This document shows, piece by piece, positions 18,107 to 28,654 of a stretch of 64,000 bases of DNA. A program made the position numbers and the translations under genes. The notes beneath the pieces were generated by a model. It was given only the letters and a program-made list of their open reading frames with translations, was not told where the DNA came from and searched no databases. The stretch is from Evansella sp. AB-P1 (GTDB lineage: Bacteria; Bacillota; Bacilli; Bacillales; Salisediminibacteriaceae), in assembly GCF_029688925.1 (NCBI RefSeq), contig NZ_JARUKY010000004.1, positions 62,001 through 126,000 on the forward strand. The letters are read 5' to 3'. Numbering within the stretch: the stretch's first letter is position 1; each line of letters begins with the position of its first letter.

Positions 18107-18913
18107 TCATTTTGAAAGGACTTTCACTATTTCTGAAATTAAGTTCTCTATTGTATATGATTTTGGTACAATATACTCCTTTATTCCATACCCCTTTAAA
18201 GCTTCTGCTGTTACTCCACCGATTACAGCAAAATGGATAGAGGATAACTTTGTTTGAACCACTTCAGGCTTCACCTGCTTAAAAAAAGAATGGACAGTTG
18301 ATGGGCTTGTAAAGGTAATAAGATCAAGCTGATCTTGGATTAGTAGCTCATTTAACTTGCTTTTATTTGAAAGATTGAAACTAGTTTCATAAGCAACTGG
18401 CGTATCTACATCAATATTAGCAGCTTTCAGTTTTTCAGGTAATACATCTCTAGAGAGCTGACTTCTTGGAATAAGAACTCGTAGACTTCCTTGTTCCATT
18501 TGTGTTCTTTGTTCCTTATTTATAGATAGAATTATTTCGTTTGCTAAATGCTCTCCATCGAAAATACGAGGAACAACATCAGGATGGAAACCTTTTTCGA
18601 TTAGCTTTTCCTTTGTTTTTGTACCAACAGCAGCAACTTTTAAGCTAGTAAATTCATCAGGGGATATATTCTCATTTTCTAATAAGTCAAAAAAGAATTG
18701 AACCGTATTCGCACTAGTAAAAACGATCCATTTATATGTATTTAGATCATGAATAGCAGTAAGGATCGGCTTCATATCCGTTGGTTTTCTCATAGAAATA
18801 AGGGGGACTTCTTCCACTATCCCCCCGTAGCTTTGGAGTTTGTTTGTTAGTGAAGCAGCTTGATGAACTGCTCTTGTATTTAGTATTCGACAATGACGAA
18901 GTGGTAAATTCAT
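18107..18913 (-). CDS. hemD: uroporphyrinogen-III synthase
   Basis: A 268-residue, poorly conserved HemD. The usual landmarks are present: KWIVFTSANTVQFFF, VAAVGTKTKEKL, LIPRSQLSRDVLPEKL and LDLITFTSPSTVHSFF. It cyclises hydroxymethylbilane with inversion of ring D. It starts 14 bases after the hemC stop, in the hem operon. Confidence 0.92.
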   Translation of the reverse strand: MNLPLRHCRILNTRAVHQAASLTNKLQSYGGIVEEVPLISMRKPTDMKPILTAIHDLNTYKWIVFTSANTVQFFFDLLENENISPDEFTSLKVAAVGTKTKEKLIEKGFHPDVVPRIFDGEHLANEIILSINKEQRTQMEQGSLRVLIPRSQLSRDVLPEKLKAANIDVDTPVAYETSFNLSNKSKLNELLIQDQLDLITFTSPSTVHSFFKQVKPEVVQTKLSSIHFAVIGGVTAEALKGYGIKEYIVPKSYTIENLISEIVKVLSK

Positions 18914-18927
18914 CGTATTTCCTTCCC

Positions 18928-19860
18928 TTATAGGTTAAGGTCTTCTTTTACTTTATCTAAAACCTCTTTTGCTCCTTGGTTCAAAATCTTCTGAGCTACT
19001 TCAACACCTATAGCCTCAGGATCATTTCCTATAATAGATTCTCGAAAAATTTCTCTACCATCTGGAGAAGCAACGAGTGCAGTTAAGGAAACTTGACCAT
19101 CCTCTAAAAGAGTTGCATATCCTGCAATCGGTACTTGGCAGCCACCTTCCACTGTATGGAGAAATGCTCTTTCTGCCGTTACTACTTTTTCCGTAACTGG
19201 ATCGTTAATTTTTGCTAGCATGTCAAGAATTTCTGAATCATTTTCCCTACATTCAATACCAAGTGCCCCTTGACCAACGGCAGGAAGACATACATCAGGT
19301 TCTAAAAATTCTGTCACGATATCCTTAGTCCAACCAACTCGTTCTAACCCTGCAGCAGCTAAAATAATTGCGTCGTATTCCTCCTCACGACATTTTTTTA
19401 ATCGTGTATCAATATTTCCTCGAATCCATTTAATTTCTAAGTCTGGACGTTGGGCAAGAACTTGTGCCCCTCTACGTAAGCTACTTGTTCCAACGATAGA
19501 TCCAGGAGGAAGTTCCATCAATTTCTCCCCACTGTTTGAAATAAATGCATCCCGTGGGTCAACACGTTTAGGAACAGCACCGATCGTTAACCCTTCAGCC
19601 ATTGCTGCTGGTAAATCCTTCATACTATGAACAGCAATATCGATTTCTCCGTCATACATAGCTTTTTCAATTTCTTTTACGAAAAGTCCCTTCCCCCCTA
19701 CTTTAGAAAGGGTTACATCTAATATTTTATCTCCCTTTGTAACAATTTCCTTCACTTCAAATTCTACGTCAAAGCCTAATTCATTTAGTCGATCAATAAC
19801 CCAATTTGTTTGAGTCATAGCTAAATTACTCTTTCGTGATCCAACAATAATTTTCCGCAT
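18928..19860 (-). CDS. hemC: porphobilinogen deaminase (hydroxymethylbilane synthase)
   Basis: A 310-residue enzyme from the ATG that lies 5 bases after GGAGG; the ATG 12 bases further out contains that site and is rejected. Motifs: [14 protein letters not shown], the [11 protein letters not shown] active-site loop, [10 protein letters not shown], and the dipyrromethane-cofactor cysteine in [12 protein letters not shown]. It polymerises four porphobilinogen units. Confidence 0.95.
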   Translation of the reverse strand: MRKIIVGSRKSNLAMTQTNWVIDRLNELGFDVEFEVKEIVTKGDKILDVTLSKVGGKGLFVKEIEKAMYDGEIDIAVHSMKDLPAAMAEGLTIGAVPKRVDPRDAFISNSGEKLMELPPGSIVGTSSLRRGAQVLAQRPDLEIKWIRGNIDTRLKKCREEEYDAIILAAAGLERVGWTKDIVTEFLEPDVCLPAVGQGALGIECRENDSEILDMLAKINDPVTEKVVTAERAFLHTVEGGCQVPIAGYATLLEDGQVSLTALVASPDGREIFRESIIGNDPEAIGVEVAQKILNQGAKEVLDKVKEDLNL

Positions 19861-19922
19861 AATAACCTCCATGTTTTACTATTAAATGTATTTAAAGCAT
19901 TTCCTGTCTTAGATAAATATTA

Positions 19923-20741
19923 TTACCATATATGAAAATTAGAAAAGGAGCTTGATAAGAAATAATTAATTAACAATCCAAGAAAAGCTCCGATATTTAA
20001 TAATGCCAAACCATACCCCCGTCGTTTCTTTACTGCCCATTGAAATAAGTATACTCCATATAAAATCAAAATGAAAAATGACGTTAACACTTTAATGTCA
20101 AGCCATGGAACCATTTCAAATTTTACCCAAGCCCATACAACTCCTAATACAACTCCTAATAGCATGAGTGGGAAGCCTATCAATGTAAACAAGTATGATA
20201 AATGGGCTAATCTTGATAAATTACCAATACGACCCATTCTTTTTCCCCAGCGCTTTTGCTTTAACATATGATGTTGGAAAAAATAAAGAAAGGAAAATGC
20301 GAAGGAAAGTGTAAACATACCATAGGATAGTAGGAGAAAAACCACGTGTATGACAAGTAGTTCTAATATGATAAGGTCTGCTAAGCTAGATGGTACGTCA
20401 CCAGTGGAATTAGTTAAACTAATAGTCATAATGGCAAAGCCCACAAAATTAACTAGTAATATTAAAAATTCAACTCGATAGAGACGACTAATGATTAAAG
20501 AAAATGTAACTAATATCCACGAGTACAGAAACATCCCTTCAAAAATAGTCATTAGTGGTAATCTGCTATATTCTATCGTTCGCATTACAATAAATACAAT
20601 TTGCAAAATCCAAACAATAGAAAGCAACCAGAAGGCGATTCGATTTACCCTCTGGTTGTTTTGAATAAAATCAATAAAATATCCAAGTACACTTAAAGCA
20701 TATAGAGAAATAATCCCAATATATAAAACATTTAAAAGCAT
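19923..20741 (-). CDS. hemX: HemX, CcsA-like membrane protein
   Basis: A 272-residue integral membrane protein with about eight transmembrane segments, of the CcsA/CcmC-like cytochrome c assembly family. A WAWVKFEMVPW segment replaces the tryptophan-rich haem motif. It lies between hemA and hemC, as in B. subtilis, where HemX lowers the HemA protein level. The ribosome binding site is GAGGGGA. Confidence 0.9.
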   Translation of the reverse strand: MLLNVLYIGIISLYALSVLGYFIDFIQNNQRVNRIAFWLLSIVWILQIVFIVMRTIEYSRLPLMTIFEGMFLYSWILVTFSLIISRLYRVEFLILLVNFVGFAIMTISLTNSTGDVPSSLADLIILELLVIHVVFLLLSYGMFTLSFAFSFLYFFQHHMLKQKRWGKRMGRIGNLSRLAHLSYLFTLIGFPLMLLGVVLGVVWAWVKFEMVPWLDIKVLTSFFILILYGVYLFQWAVKKRRGYGLALLNIGAFLGLLINYFLSSSFSNFHIW

Positions 20742-20756
20742 TCTCTAATCCCCTCT

Positions 20757-22145
20757 TTAAATAGAGCGGGCAACAGCCTCTTTCTTATAAGCTAGTTTTG
20801 CCTTACGCTTCTTCACATTCCATTGGCGTTCCAATTTATTAATTTGTATATTTGCAAAGGAAATCTGTTCTTGCTGTTGAACCTCTTTCTCTATTGCAAA
20901 TACCTTCGTTACAAAATCGAGCATGTCCTCTGTATTTTTTTCTTCTGGAAGTTCTTTAATAGCTGAAATTGGGTCACGAAGGAGCTGATTCACAATACTC
21001 TTCATATGTTTTCGAATGACCTTTTTTTCTCTATCAGAGAGGTTTCCTAGCTTTCTTTCGAGACTTTCCATCGTATCCTGCTGAACTGTCATAGCTTTAC
21101 TTCTTAAAGCGGTAATAACAGGAACAACACCAAGAGTATCAAGCCAATGACTAAAATCAATTAATTCCTCTTCTATCATAAGCTCAATTTTTTCAGCTTC
21201 TTGTTTTCTCTCCTCTAAGTTCGAGGCAACAATACCTTGTAAATCATCAATATCATATAAATAAACATCATCAATTTCTGCTAAGGCGGGATCAATATCC
21301 CTAGGTACAGCAATATCCACTAAAAATAGTGGTCGCCCTTTTCGTTCCTTTGCTAATTCTTGTACTGCGGATTTTGTAACAACATACTCTTTTGAACCAG
21401 TAGAGCTTATTAAAATATCAGCATGAAGAATTGATGCTTCTAATTCCCTAATATCTTTTGAATGACCGTTGAATTTACTTGCTAGCTCGTCTGCCTTAGC
21501 CTTAGTACGATTCATTACAGTAATATCATTTACACCACTAGCAGATAAGTGCTTTGCTGTTAATTCACTCATTTTACCTGCACCAAGAATGAGTACATTC
21601 TTATTTGTAAATTCACCAAAAATCTTTCTACCTAATTCGACAGCTGCATAGCTAACAGAGACAGCATTCTCTCCAATAGAAGTTTCTGAATGAGCTCGTT
21701 TTCCTAATGTAACAGCTTGCTTGAATAAATGGTTAAACATTGTTCCGGTTGTTCCATTCTCTTGAGCTTTCAGAAAGCTATCTCGAATCTGTCCTAAGAT
21801 TTGTGTTTCCCCAAGGATCATAGAGTCTAAGCCACAGGAAACGCGGAAAAGATGCTCTATTGCATGTTCATCTTCCCGTATGTCTAAATAAGGACTGAAA
21901 TCCTCTTTAGGAATATTAAACCATTCAGATAAAAATACTTTTGTATAATAACGTCCAGTATGTAGCTGGTCAGCTACGATATATATCTCACTTCGATTAC
22001 AAGTAGAGACAATAACACATTCAAGAATACTTTTGGATTGCCTTAACTTTGTTAAACCAGAAGCAATATCCTCTTGAAAGCTAAATTTTTCTCGTATTTC
22101 TACTGGAGTTGTTTTATAATTCAAACTGACGACTAGGATGTGCAT
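20757..22145 (-). CDS. hemA: glutamyl-tRNA reductase
   Basis: A 462-residue enzyme that reduces glutamyl-tRNA to glutamate-1-semialdehyde, the committed step of C5 haem synthesis. The nucleophilic cysteine is in [12 protein letters not shown], the tRNA/substrate segment in [17 protein letters not shown], the NADPH motif in [16 protein letters not shown], and a C-terminal helical dimerisation domain follows. It is the first gene of hemAXCDBL. Confidence 0.96.
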   Translation of the reverse strand: MHILVVSLNYKTTPVEIREKFSFQEDIASGLTKLRQSKSILECVIVSTCNRSEIYIVADQLHTGRYYTKVFLSEWFNIPKEDFSPYLDIREDEHAIEHLFRVSCGLDSMILGETQILGQIRDSFLKAQENGTTGTMFNHLFKQAVTLGKRAHSETSIGENAVSVSYAAVELGRKIFGEFTNKNVLILGAGKMSELTAKHLSASGVNDITVMNRTKAKADELASKFNGHSKDIRELEASILHADILISSTGSKEYVVTKSAVQELAKERKGRPLFLVDIAVPRDIDPALAEIDDVYLYDIDDLQGIVASNLEERKQEAEKIELMIEEELIDFSHWLDTLGVVPVITALRSKAMTVQQDTMESLERKLGNLSDREKKVIRKHMKSIVNQLLRDPISAIKELPEEKNTEDMLDFVTKVFAIEKEVQQQEQISFANIQINKLERQWNVKKRKAKLAYKKEAVARSI

Positions 22146-22204
22146 GCCTTCACCCCCCCAAAACTGTAACCCATCCTTTAAATCTATATATAACGACCTT
22201 GTGT

Positions 22205-22256
22205 TTGTAATAATTATTTCGTATTAAATTATAACATTTTGATAGTGATATCACAA
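22205..22256 (-). promoter_or_regulatory. hemA promoter with candidate PerR box
   Basis: On the minus strand TTGTGA (22251-22256), 17 bases and TATAAT (22228-22233) make a good sigma-A promoter. Just downstream, at 22205-22219, TTGTAATAATTATTT matches the Per box (TTATAAT-N-ATTATAA) at 11 of 14 fixed positions. A perfect GTGATATCAC palindrome (22245-22254) overlaps the -35. PerR control of hemA is known in B. subtilis; here the box is a prediction. Confidence 0.5.
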
Positions 22257-22474
22257 AAAAATGTGTTCAATTAACATGTGAACATTATGTGACACTTCAC
22301 ATACTGAAAAGATTATACTTTATTATGTATAATAAAATCTAGTTTAGTTTATAGTTATTTCCATAATATATAATATTTATTTCAATTTTTAATTTTTCAA
22401 TGAAACGTAATGTTTAAAAAACTTTCTAAGAAAACAAATCTATTCATTTTGAACAATGTGAGGAGTGATTTATC

Positions 22475-22960
22475 ATGAAAAAAAATGGTGCTTTACCTGG
22501 AGTCATCTTAATTTTAATTGGTTTATATTTTTTACTCCAACAATTAAATATTCCTATCCCATTTTCAAATGTCATATTTAATTGGCCATCAATTCTTGTT
22601 GCTATAGGAATAGTACTTGCATATCAAGGCTATTCAAATCGAGATGATAATAAAATGTTTTCTGGTAGCATTTTACTAGGCTTAGGAGTTCTCTTTCACG
22701 GGGCATATACCTTCCACTATTGGAGCTATCATTGGGGCTACTTTACTTTAGTCGTTAGTATTGCTTTTTTCATGAAGCATTTCGTTAACAAACGTGATGG
22801 TCTAGTACCAGGTACAATATTATTAATTATTTCAGCCTTTGCCATTTATTCCAATCAATTAGTAACATGGATACAACGTTTCTTTTCTGGATTTGATAAA
22901 TTTTGGCCTATTATATTTATTGGAATTGGATTATACTTATTATTTTTCAGAAAAAAATGA
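22475..22960 (+). CDS. LiaF-like/DUF5668 membrane protein
   Basis: A 161-residue protein of about six hydrophobic segments, with two repeats of the pattern PG(V/T)ILLIxxxxxY(x)LxxQL then FW(P)xIxIxIGxYLL, as in the transmembrane part of LiaF and related proteins. No soluble C-terminal LiaF domain follows. GAGGAG precedes the ATG. It is a lone plus-strand gene between hemA and engB, with a strong terminator. The function is unknown. Confidence 0.7.
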   Translation: MKKNGALPGVILILIGLYFLLQQLNIPIPFSNVIFNWPSILVAIGIVLAYQGYSNRDDNKMFSGSILLGLGVLFHGAYTFHYWSYHWGYFTLVVSIAFFMKHFVNKRDGLVPGTILLIISAFAIYSNQLVTWIQRFFSGFDKFWPIIFIGIGLYLLFFRKK

Positions 22961-23018
22961 TTCGTATCGTAAACAATTTGATCACTACACGAAACTCATT
23001 AGCTTATACGAACTATTA

Positions 23019-23064
23019 AAAGGGTGTCTCATGGCTCAGTACTTGCCTATGAGACACCCTTTCA
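23019..23064. terminator. bidirectional terminator
   Basis: AAAGGGTGTCTCAT pairs with ATGAGACACCCTTT. It ends both the plus-strand membrane gene and the convergent lonA-engB transcript. Confidence 0.85.
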
Positions 23065-23089
23065 TTTTAAGAAAATAGTAGCTTTATCA

Positions 23090-23680
23090 TTACTCACCAA
23101 ACATGAGCTTAGTCATTTCCTTCCAGGCTTTATCTTTTCCGTATCCAGTTTCAGAAGAGAAAACAACGACAGAGTCCTCTTGTTGAAACTTTAGGTGCTC
23201 CTTAATCTGTTTAACATGTTTGTCCCATTTTCCACGTGGAACCTTATCTGCTTTCGTTGCAATAATAAGAACAGGATGTTTGTGATATTTAAGCCATTCA
23301 TACATCATCACATCATCTTCCGTTGGTTTATGACGAATGTCAATGAGCTGAACAACCCCTTTTAATTGCTCTCTTTCCTGGAAATATATTTCCATCACTT
23401 TTCCCCATGCTTCTCTTTCTGATTTTGAAACCTTTGCATAACCATATCCTGGAACATCTACAAAGTGAAAACGTTCATTTATAAAATAAAAATTTAAGGT
23501 TTGAGTTTTACCTGGACGTTGTGACGTTCTTGCTAAACCCTTCCTACTTAAAACCGTATTAATGAATGACGACTTCCCAACATTAGAACGTCCAGAAAGA
23601 GCCACTTCTGGAAATGGCCCTGCTGGAAATTGATGTGGCTTTGCTGCACTTATTACGATTTCTGCACTATTAATTTTCAT
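23090..23680 (-). CDS. engB: EngB/YsxC ribosome-biogenesis GTPase
   Basis: A 196-residue GTPase. G1 is [13 protein letters not shown]2 is near KTQTLNFY, G3 is DVPGYGYA, G4 is TKADK, and G5-like is FSSETGYG. It is needed for late assembly of the 50S subunit. The ATG comes 1 base after the lonA stop codon, so the two are probably translationally coupled, as in B. subtilis. Confidence 0.95.
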   Translation of the reverse strand: MKINSAEIVISAAKPHQFPAGPFPEVALSGRSNVGKSSFINTVLSRKGLARTSQRPGKTQTLNFYFINERFHFVDVPGYGYAKVSKSEREAWGKVMEIYFQEREQLKGVVQLIDIRHKPTEDDVMMYEWLKYHKHPVLIIATKADKVPRGKWDKHVKQIKEHLKFQQEDSVVVFSSETGYGKDKAWKEMTKLMFGE

Positions 23681-23681
23681 A

Positions 23682-26000
23682 TTACTCCCCCACCAAAGCT
23701 TCCTTCAATACCTCATCTAAATGACCTACAGGAATGAACGTTAAGTCTTTTCTTACACTTTCTGGAATATCCTCTAAATCCTTTTCATTGTCCCTAGGAA
23801 TAATAATATGAGTTAATCCAGCTCGATGAGCACTCATAGATTTTTCCTTTAACCCTCCAATAGGTAATACTCTTCCTCGAAGTGTAATTTCTCCTGTCAT
23901 ACCAACTTCCTTCTTTACAGCACGACCTGTTAAGGCAGAAATTAGAGCTGTTGCCATCGTAATACCTGCGGACGGACCATCCTTCGGTACTGCTCCTTCA
24001 GGAACGTGTATATGAATATCATTTTTTTCATGAAAGCTAGCATCAATGGACAATTCATCAGATTTTGATCGAATATAACTAAAAGCAGCTTGGGCAGACT
24101 CCTTCATCACATCTCCCAGTTTTCCTGTCAATGTTAGTTTTCCCTTACCTGGAGAAAGAGAGACTTCTATTGTCAATGTGTCACCACCTGCTGTTGTATA
24201 AGCTAACCCAGTAGCAGCACCAACTTGGTCCACTAGTTCTGCCTTTCCATAACGAAACTTTGGTTTCCCTAATAAGTCTTCGATTGTTTTTTCTGTTACA
24301 ATAACTTTTTTCTTTTCACCTGAAACAATTATCTTTGCAGCTTTCCGGCAAATGGTTGCCATTTGTCGTTCTAAGTTACGAACTCCGGCCTCACGAGTGT
24401 AATAACGAACTACCTTTAAAATAGCTTCCTCTTTCACTTGAAGCTTTCCTTTCGTTAGACCATGTTCTTGTACTTGTTTAGGTAATAAATAGTCTTGAGC
24501 AATTTTAAGCTTTTCAACCTCTGTATATCCTGCAATGTGAATAATTTCCATACGATCCATTAACGGAGGTGGAATTGCTCCAATATTATTTGCAGTCATA
24601 ACAAACATTACTTTTGATAGATCATAAGGCTCTTCAATATAATGGTCGCTGAAGCTATTGTTTTGCTCTGGATCTAATACCTCCAGCATAGCTGCTGATG
24701 GATCACCACGGAAATCACTTGCCATTTTATCTATTTCATCTAATAGGAATACCGGGTTCTTAGAACTTGCTTTTTTCATCCCTTGAATAATACGTCCCGG
24801 CATAGCTCCAACATACGTCCGCCGATGTCCACGAATTTCTGCCTCGTCACGAACGCCCCCTAGTGAAATTCGAACAAAATTTCTTTGTAGCGATCTTGCA
24901 ATAGAACGGGCTAGTGATGTTTTCCCAACACCTGGAGGTCCTGCTAAACAAAGGATTGGTCCTTTCAATTCCTTCGTAAGCTGCTGAACAGCTAAATATT
25001 CTAAAACACGTTCTTTCACTTTTTCTAAACCATAATGATCTTCATCCAGTATTTTTTCAGACCGATGAATATCATGCATATCTTCCGTTTCTTTGTTCCA
25101 TGGAATTTGGGTTAACCATTCAATATAATTACGAATTACGGAGCTTTCTGCAGAACTTGCTGGCATTTTTTCATAACGAGCTAACTCTTTAATTGCTTTT
25201 TCCTCAACCGACTCTGGCATCTCAGCATCAGCGATTTTCCCTCTTAAAACTTCAATTTCTCCTTCTTTACCTTCTTTATCTCCTAATTCTTTTTGAATAG
25301 CTTTCATTTGTTCACGCAGATAGTATTCCTTTTGCGTTTTCTCCATAGACTTTTTTACACGTTGACCAATTTTCTTTTCTAATCCTAAAACTTCTTTTTC
25401 ATTACTTAAAATTTGAAGGACCTTTGTTAAACGATCCTTAAGATCAATTGTTTCTAATACTTCTTGCTTTTGTACAATTTTAAGTGGTAAATGAGAGCTA
25501 ATAATATCAGCTAAACGACCTGGTTCAATAATATCTGATACAGTTGCGAATGTTTCTTGAGACACTTTTTTAGATAAATGTATATATTGTTCGAATTGTT
25601 CAAGTACATTTCTCATTAATGCCTGTTCTTCTACTGTTGCTTTTTGACGTTCATCAAGTAGCTCAACCTCCACTTGAAAATAGTCCTTCTTTTCAATAAA
25701 CTTTTTAACTATCCCTCTTTGTTTACCTTCAATAAGAACACGAATCGTTCCGTTTGGTAATTTAAGCATTTGGTTAACCTTTGCTAACGTTCCTACTTTA
25801 AAGATATCATTTTCATCTGGTTCATCAATTGAAATTTCCTTTTGTGTTACTAGAAAAATTTCCTCATCTTCTACCATAGCTCGTTCTAGCGCTTGTACAG
25901 ATTTGTCTCGTCCAACATCCAAATGTAACACCATTGTTGGATAAACAAGTAAACCTCTTAATGGTAGTAAAGGGAGTTTTGTTAGATAAGATTCCGTCAT
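23682..26000 (-). CDS. lonA: ATP-dependent protease LonA
   Basis: A 772-residue Lon protease from the ATG placed 8 bases after GTGGAGGTG (the frame is open 60 bases further but has no other good site). N-terminal substrate domain ([15 protein letters not shown]), Walker A in [16 protein letters not shown], Walker B in [11 protein letters not shown], and a Ser-Lys dyad with Ser in [12 protein letters not shown] and Lys in [14 protein letters not shown]. It degrades misfolded and regulatory proteins in the cytosol. It is in an operon with engB. Confidence 0.96.
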   Translation of the reverse strand: MTESYLTKLPLLPLRGLLVYPTMVLHLDVGRDKSVQALERAMVEDEEIFLVTQKEISIDEPDENDIFKVGTLAKVNQMLKLPNGTIRVLIEGKQRGIVKKFIEKKDYFQVEVELLDERQKATVEEQALMRNVLEQFEQYIHLSKKVSQETFATVSDIIEPGRLADIISSHLPLKIVQKQEVLETIDLKDRLTKVLQILSNEKEVLGLEKKIGQRVKKSMEKTQKEYYLREQMKAIQKELGDKEGKEGEIEVLRGKIADAEMPESVEEKAIKELARYEKMPASSAESSVIRNYIEWLTQIPWNKETEDMHDIHRSEKILDEDHYGLEKVKERVLEYLAVQQLTKELKGPILCLAGPPGVGKTSLARSIARSLQRNFVRISLGGVRDEAEIRGHRRTYVGAMPGRIIQGMKKASSKNPVFLLDEIDKMASDFRGDPSAAMLEVLDPEQNNSFSDHYIEEPYDLSKVMFVMTANNIGAIPPPLMDRMEIIHIAGYTEVEKLKIAQDYLLPKQVQEHGLTKGKLQVKEEAILKVVRYYTREAGVRNLERQMATICRKAAKIIVSGEKKKVIVTEKTIEDLLGKPKFRYGKAELVDQVGAATGLAYTTAGGDTLTIEVSLSPGKGKLTLTGKLGDVMKESAQAAFSYIRSKSDELSIDASFHEKNDIHIHVPEGAVPKDGPSAGITMATALISALTGRAVKKEVGMTGEITLRGRVLPIGGLKEKSMSAHRAGLTHIIIPRDNEKDLEDIPESVRKDLTFIPVGHLDEVLKEALVGE

Positions 26001-26085
26001 ATGTACTACACCTCCACTTTTTTTACAATAAAACTCTACAAAGGAAACTTGGCATGCCAAGTCTTAAAGGACTATTTAATAAATA

Positions 26086-26264
26086 GGCTATGTTAAAGGA
26101 TAATGTTGATTTTAATAAGAATGTGATTTTTTGCTGATCAAGCTAGACTCCTCATAAGCATTATCGCACCAAAGGATGGCAGGATTGCACGTTGTCCACA
26201 GGTCGTAGACTGACTTTATGTGTAATTGTACATAGCAAAAATCAACATGAAGTTTAACAGAGCC
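26086..26264. mobile_element. MITE-like element with 8-bp target duplication
   Basis: A 179-bp element between lonA and lonB. The ends are imperfect inverted repeats of about 27 bases (left GGCTATGTTAAAGG, then ATGTTGATTTT; right, inverted, GGCTCTGTTAAAC, then ATGTTGATTTT). It is flanked by perfect direct repeats AATAAATA (26078-26085 and 26265-26272). The GGCTCT-type end and A+T-rich 8-bp duplication resemble ISL3-family insertions. Its centre holds a nested hairpin (26184-26226) related to those at 28323 and 63285. No transposase is present. Confidence 0.75.
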
Positions 26265-26487
26265 AATAAATAAAATATCACCTGATAAATCATAAGCAAT
26301 CGGTATGTTGCCGATTGCTTAGCTACACTACTTCTTGTTAGAAACTAACAATAGATTAATTTAAACAACCACATACTCGATAGAACATTTAAAATTAATC
26401 CCATATCCTAGTCTTGTTCAATTTTATCTTATTAAATCATCTTTGTCTAACAATGCTGCACCTATAGTTTCCCTAAAGGAAAGGAAT

Positions 26488-26512
26488 AAGAGGTCTATGA
26501 TTTTAGACCTCA
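26488..26512 (-). terminator. hairpin overlapping the lonB stop codon
   Basis: GAGGTCTA and TAGACCTC form an 8-bp stem around 6 bases; the lonB stop codon (26503-26505) is inside it. The U-tract on the minus strand is weak (CTTATTCCTTT), so termination is probable but incomplete. Confidence 0.5.
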
Positions 26513-28197
26513 GATTGTCTCAGTGCAAAAGATGCTGCAGCAGGAAGAGAGGCCTTCTCTTCTTCCTCTTCTTTCTCTTCTTTTTTTACCTCTTGAACAA
26601 ACGACAAGCGGAACACTTCTTCTAACGTTTCAACAGGATGGATCTTTACTCCTTCAAACCCTTGTAATAAAGTTTGAAAGTTATCTTTAGGGATAATTAC
26701 TTCCTTTGCACCAGCCTGCTTTGCCGCTTCTACTTTAGCTATAACACCACCTATTGGTTTAACATGCCCGTGTATTCCTAACTCTCCTGTCATTGCTACA
26801 GAATGAGAGATGGGAATTTTGTGAATTGCAGAGTATATCGCCGTTGCAATTGATATACCTGCAGAGGGTCCATCAACTGGAATTCCACCTGGAAAATTCA
26901 CATGAATATCATAATCAAACGTATTTTCTCCCATGTTTCTTAATACAGTGAGTACATTTTCCACAGAACCTTTTGCCATACTCTTTCGTTTAACGGTTTT
27001 TGATTGGTTACCAGTGCTTTCTTCTTCTGCAATACCGGTAATGTTGATTGTTCCTTTCCCAATATTTTCAATGACTGTTACTTCAATATCTAATATAGCC
27101 CCCATATTAGGACCAAAAACTCCTAAACCATTTACAAAACCTATTTTATCTTCTTTATGAATTTTCTTCTCGGGTCGAGGAGCCCGTTGACTAGAATGAA
27201 TCACCCATTCTATATCCCTCGTTGAAATTTCATCATTTCCGTCAGTTGATGCCATTCCCGCAGCAATTTGAATAATATTTACAGCCTCGCGTCCATTTGA
27301 TGCATATTTTGATGTTAACTCATAAACTCCTTCATCTACAGAAACACCGATTTTTTCAACGGCTTTTTTGGCTACGACACAGATCTCATCAGGTGTTAGA
27401 GGACGAAAATATACCTCCATACACCTTGATCGAATGGCAGGTGGGATCTCCTCTGGTGAACGTGTTGTAGCACTAATTAAGCGAAAATCAGCTGGCATCC
27501 CATTTTTAAAAATTTCATGTATATGCTCTGGAATTTGTTGATTTTCCTCACTATAATAAGCACTTTCTAGAAATACCTTTCGATCTTCCAACACTTTTAA
27601 CAGTTTATTTAATTGAATCGAATGAAGCTCTCCTATTTCATCAATAAACAAAATTCCACCATGAGCTTTAGATACGGCACCCTTTTTTGGTTGTGGAATA
27701 CCTGCTTGTCCCATGGCACCTGCACCTTGATAAATAGGATCATGAACAGAACCAATAAGAGGATCAGCTATTCCTCTTTCATCAAACCGAGCAGTTGCTC
27801 CATCAATCTCAACAAAGACAGATTGTTGATGAAAAGGCGATAGAGGGTTATTCTTTGCTTCTTCTAAAACGAGTCTTGCTGCAGCAGTTTTTCCTACTCC
27901 GGGAGGTCCATATATAATAACATGCTGAGGATTAGGACCACAAAGAGCTGCTTGTAAGGAACGAATTCCATCCTTTTGTCCTACAATATCCTTAAATGAT
28001 TTTGGCCTAATTTTTTCAGAAAGTGGTTCACTTAAACCAATAGATCGCATTTTCTTTAGTTTATCTAATTCCTTCTTTGATTCTTTATCTACAGATACTT
28101 TTTGAGTTCGTTGATTTCTCAATAGGTTCCAAAAATAGAGGCCAATAACAATTCCAAAAAAAAGCTGTATGAAAAAGGCCATTCCCGAAAAATTCAT
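26503..28197 (-). CDS. lonB: ATP-dependent protease LonB
   Basis: A 564-residue Bacillus-type LonB, related to Lon but with an N-terminal membrane anchor (about residues 5-25). Walker A is [16 protein letters not shown], Walker B is GILFIDEIGEL, and the sensor region ATTRSPEEIPPAIRSRC is present. The protease domain has Ser in PVDGPSAGISIA and Lys in GGVIAKVEAAKQAG. In B. subtilis LonB is forespore-associated and under sigma-F; no promoter was identified here. The C-terminus is Glu/Lys-rich. Confidence 0.93.
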   Translation of the reverse strand: MNFSGMAFFIQLFFGIVIGLYFWNLLRNQRTQKVSVDKESKKELDKLKKMRSIGLSEPLSEKIRPKSFKDIVGQKDGIRSLQAALCGPNPQHVIIYGPPGVGKTAAARLVLEEAKNNPLSPFHQQSVFVEIDGATARFDERGIADPLIGSVHDPIYQGAGAMGQAGIPQPKKGAVSKAHGGILFIDEIGELHSIQLNKLLKVLEDRKVFLESAYYSEENQQIPEHIHEIFKNGMPADFRLISATTRSPEEIPPAIRSRCMEVYFRPLTPDEICVVAKKAVEKIGVSVDEGVYELTSKYASNGREAVNIIQIAAGMASTDGNDEISTRDIEWVIHSSQRAPRPEKKIHKEDKIGFVNGLGVFGPNMGAILDIEVTVIENIGKGTINITGIAEEESTGNQSKTVKRKSMAKGSVENVLTVLRNMGENTFDYDIHVNFPGGIPVDGPSAGISIATAIYSAIHKIPISHSVAMTGELGIHGHVKPIGGVIAKVEAAKQAGAKEVIIPKDNFQTLLQGFEGVKIHPVETLEEVFRLSFVQEVKKEEKEEEEEKASLPAAASFALRQSEV

Positions 28198-28294
28198 GCT
28201 TACCCCTCCTTAATTTTCCTTGTGGTGATTAGTATTTCCTGAACAGCTCTGGATAATCTGTCAATTAAGGAGAGGCAATAATTGTCAAGTTTAT

Positions 28295-28540
28295 TACTAT
28301 AAGAAAAGCGCTTGGCGCCCCAATTACGCCTAAGTACAGCCTACGTCCTCTAGGCAACGGCGTAATATCAACATCCTGTCTCCCACCGAAATGCAAATGT
28401 TCTGGCCGTTAAAAAGTGCTTTTTACTTTTTATGCGGACAGGTTATTTGACATGAGGTGATGGCGCCTCAATTTAACCTAAGAACGCCCACGTCCTGTGG
28501 GCAAAGGTTAAATCATCGACGTCCTGTCTCCTAGACAACT
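28295..28540. repeat. two tandem nested-hairpin repeat units
   Basis: Unit 1 (about 28309-28390) and unit 2 (about 28459-28535) share GGCGCC(C/T)CAATT, CCTAAG, (A/C)GTCCT and ATCCTGTCTCC/GTCCTGTCTCC. In unit 1 ATTACGCC pairs with GGCGTAAT and GCCTA with TAGGC; in unit 2 TTTAACCT pairs with AGGTTAAA and GCCCAC with GTGGGC. The stems are kept although the bases differ. Between the units is a AAAAAGTGCTTTTTACTTTTT-like hairpin. They fill most of the 457-bp gap between clpX and lonB. Confidence 0.7.
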
Positions 28541-28574
28541 TTCAAAGTGAAAATTTTATAAATTCTTTCCTTTT

Positions 28575-28615
28575 AAAAAAAGGTGCCCCAAAAGAAATTC
28601 CTTTGGGACACCTTT
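28575..28615 (-). terminator. clpX terminator
   Basis: AAAGGTGTCCCAAA and TTTGGGGCACCTTT pair on the minus strand around a 9-base loop, followed by a T-run. Confidence 0.85.
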
Positions 28616-28654
28616 GATTATAAATTAATGAAACAACCCTTTTACAGGATAACG

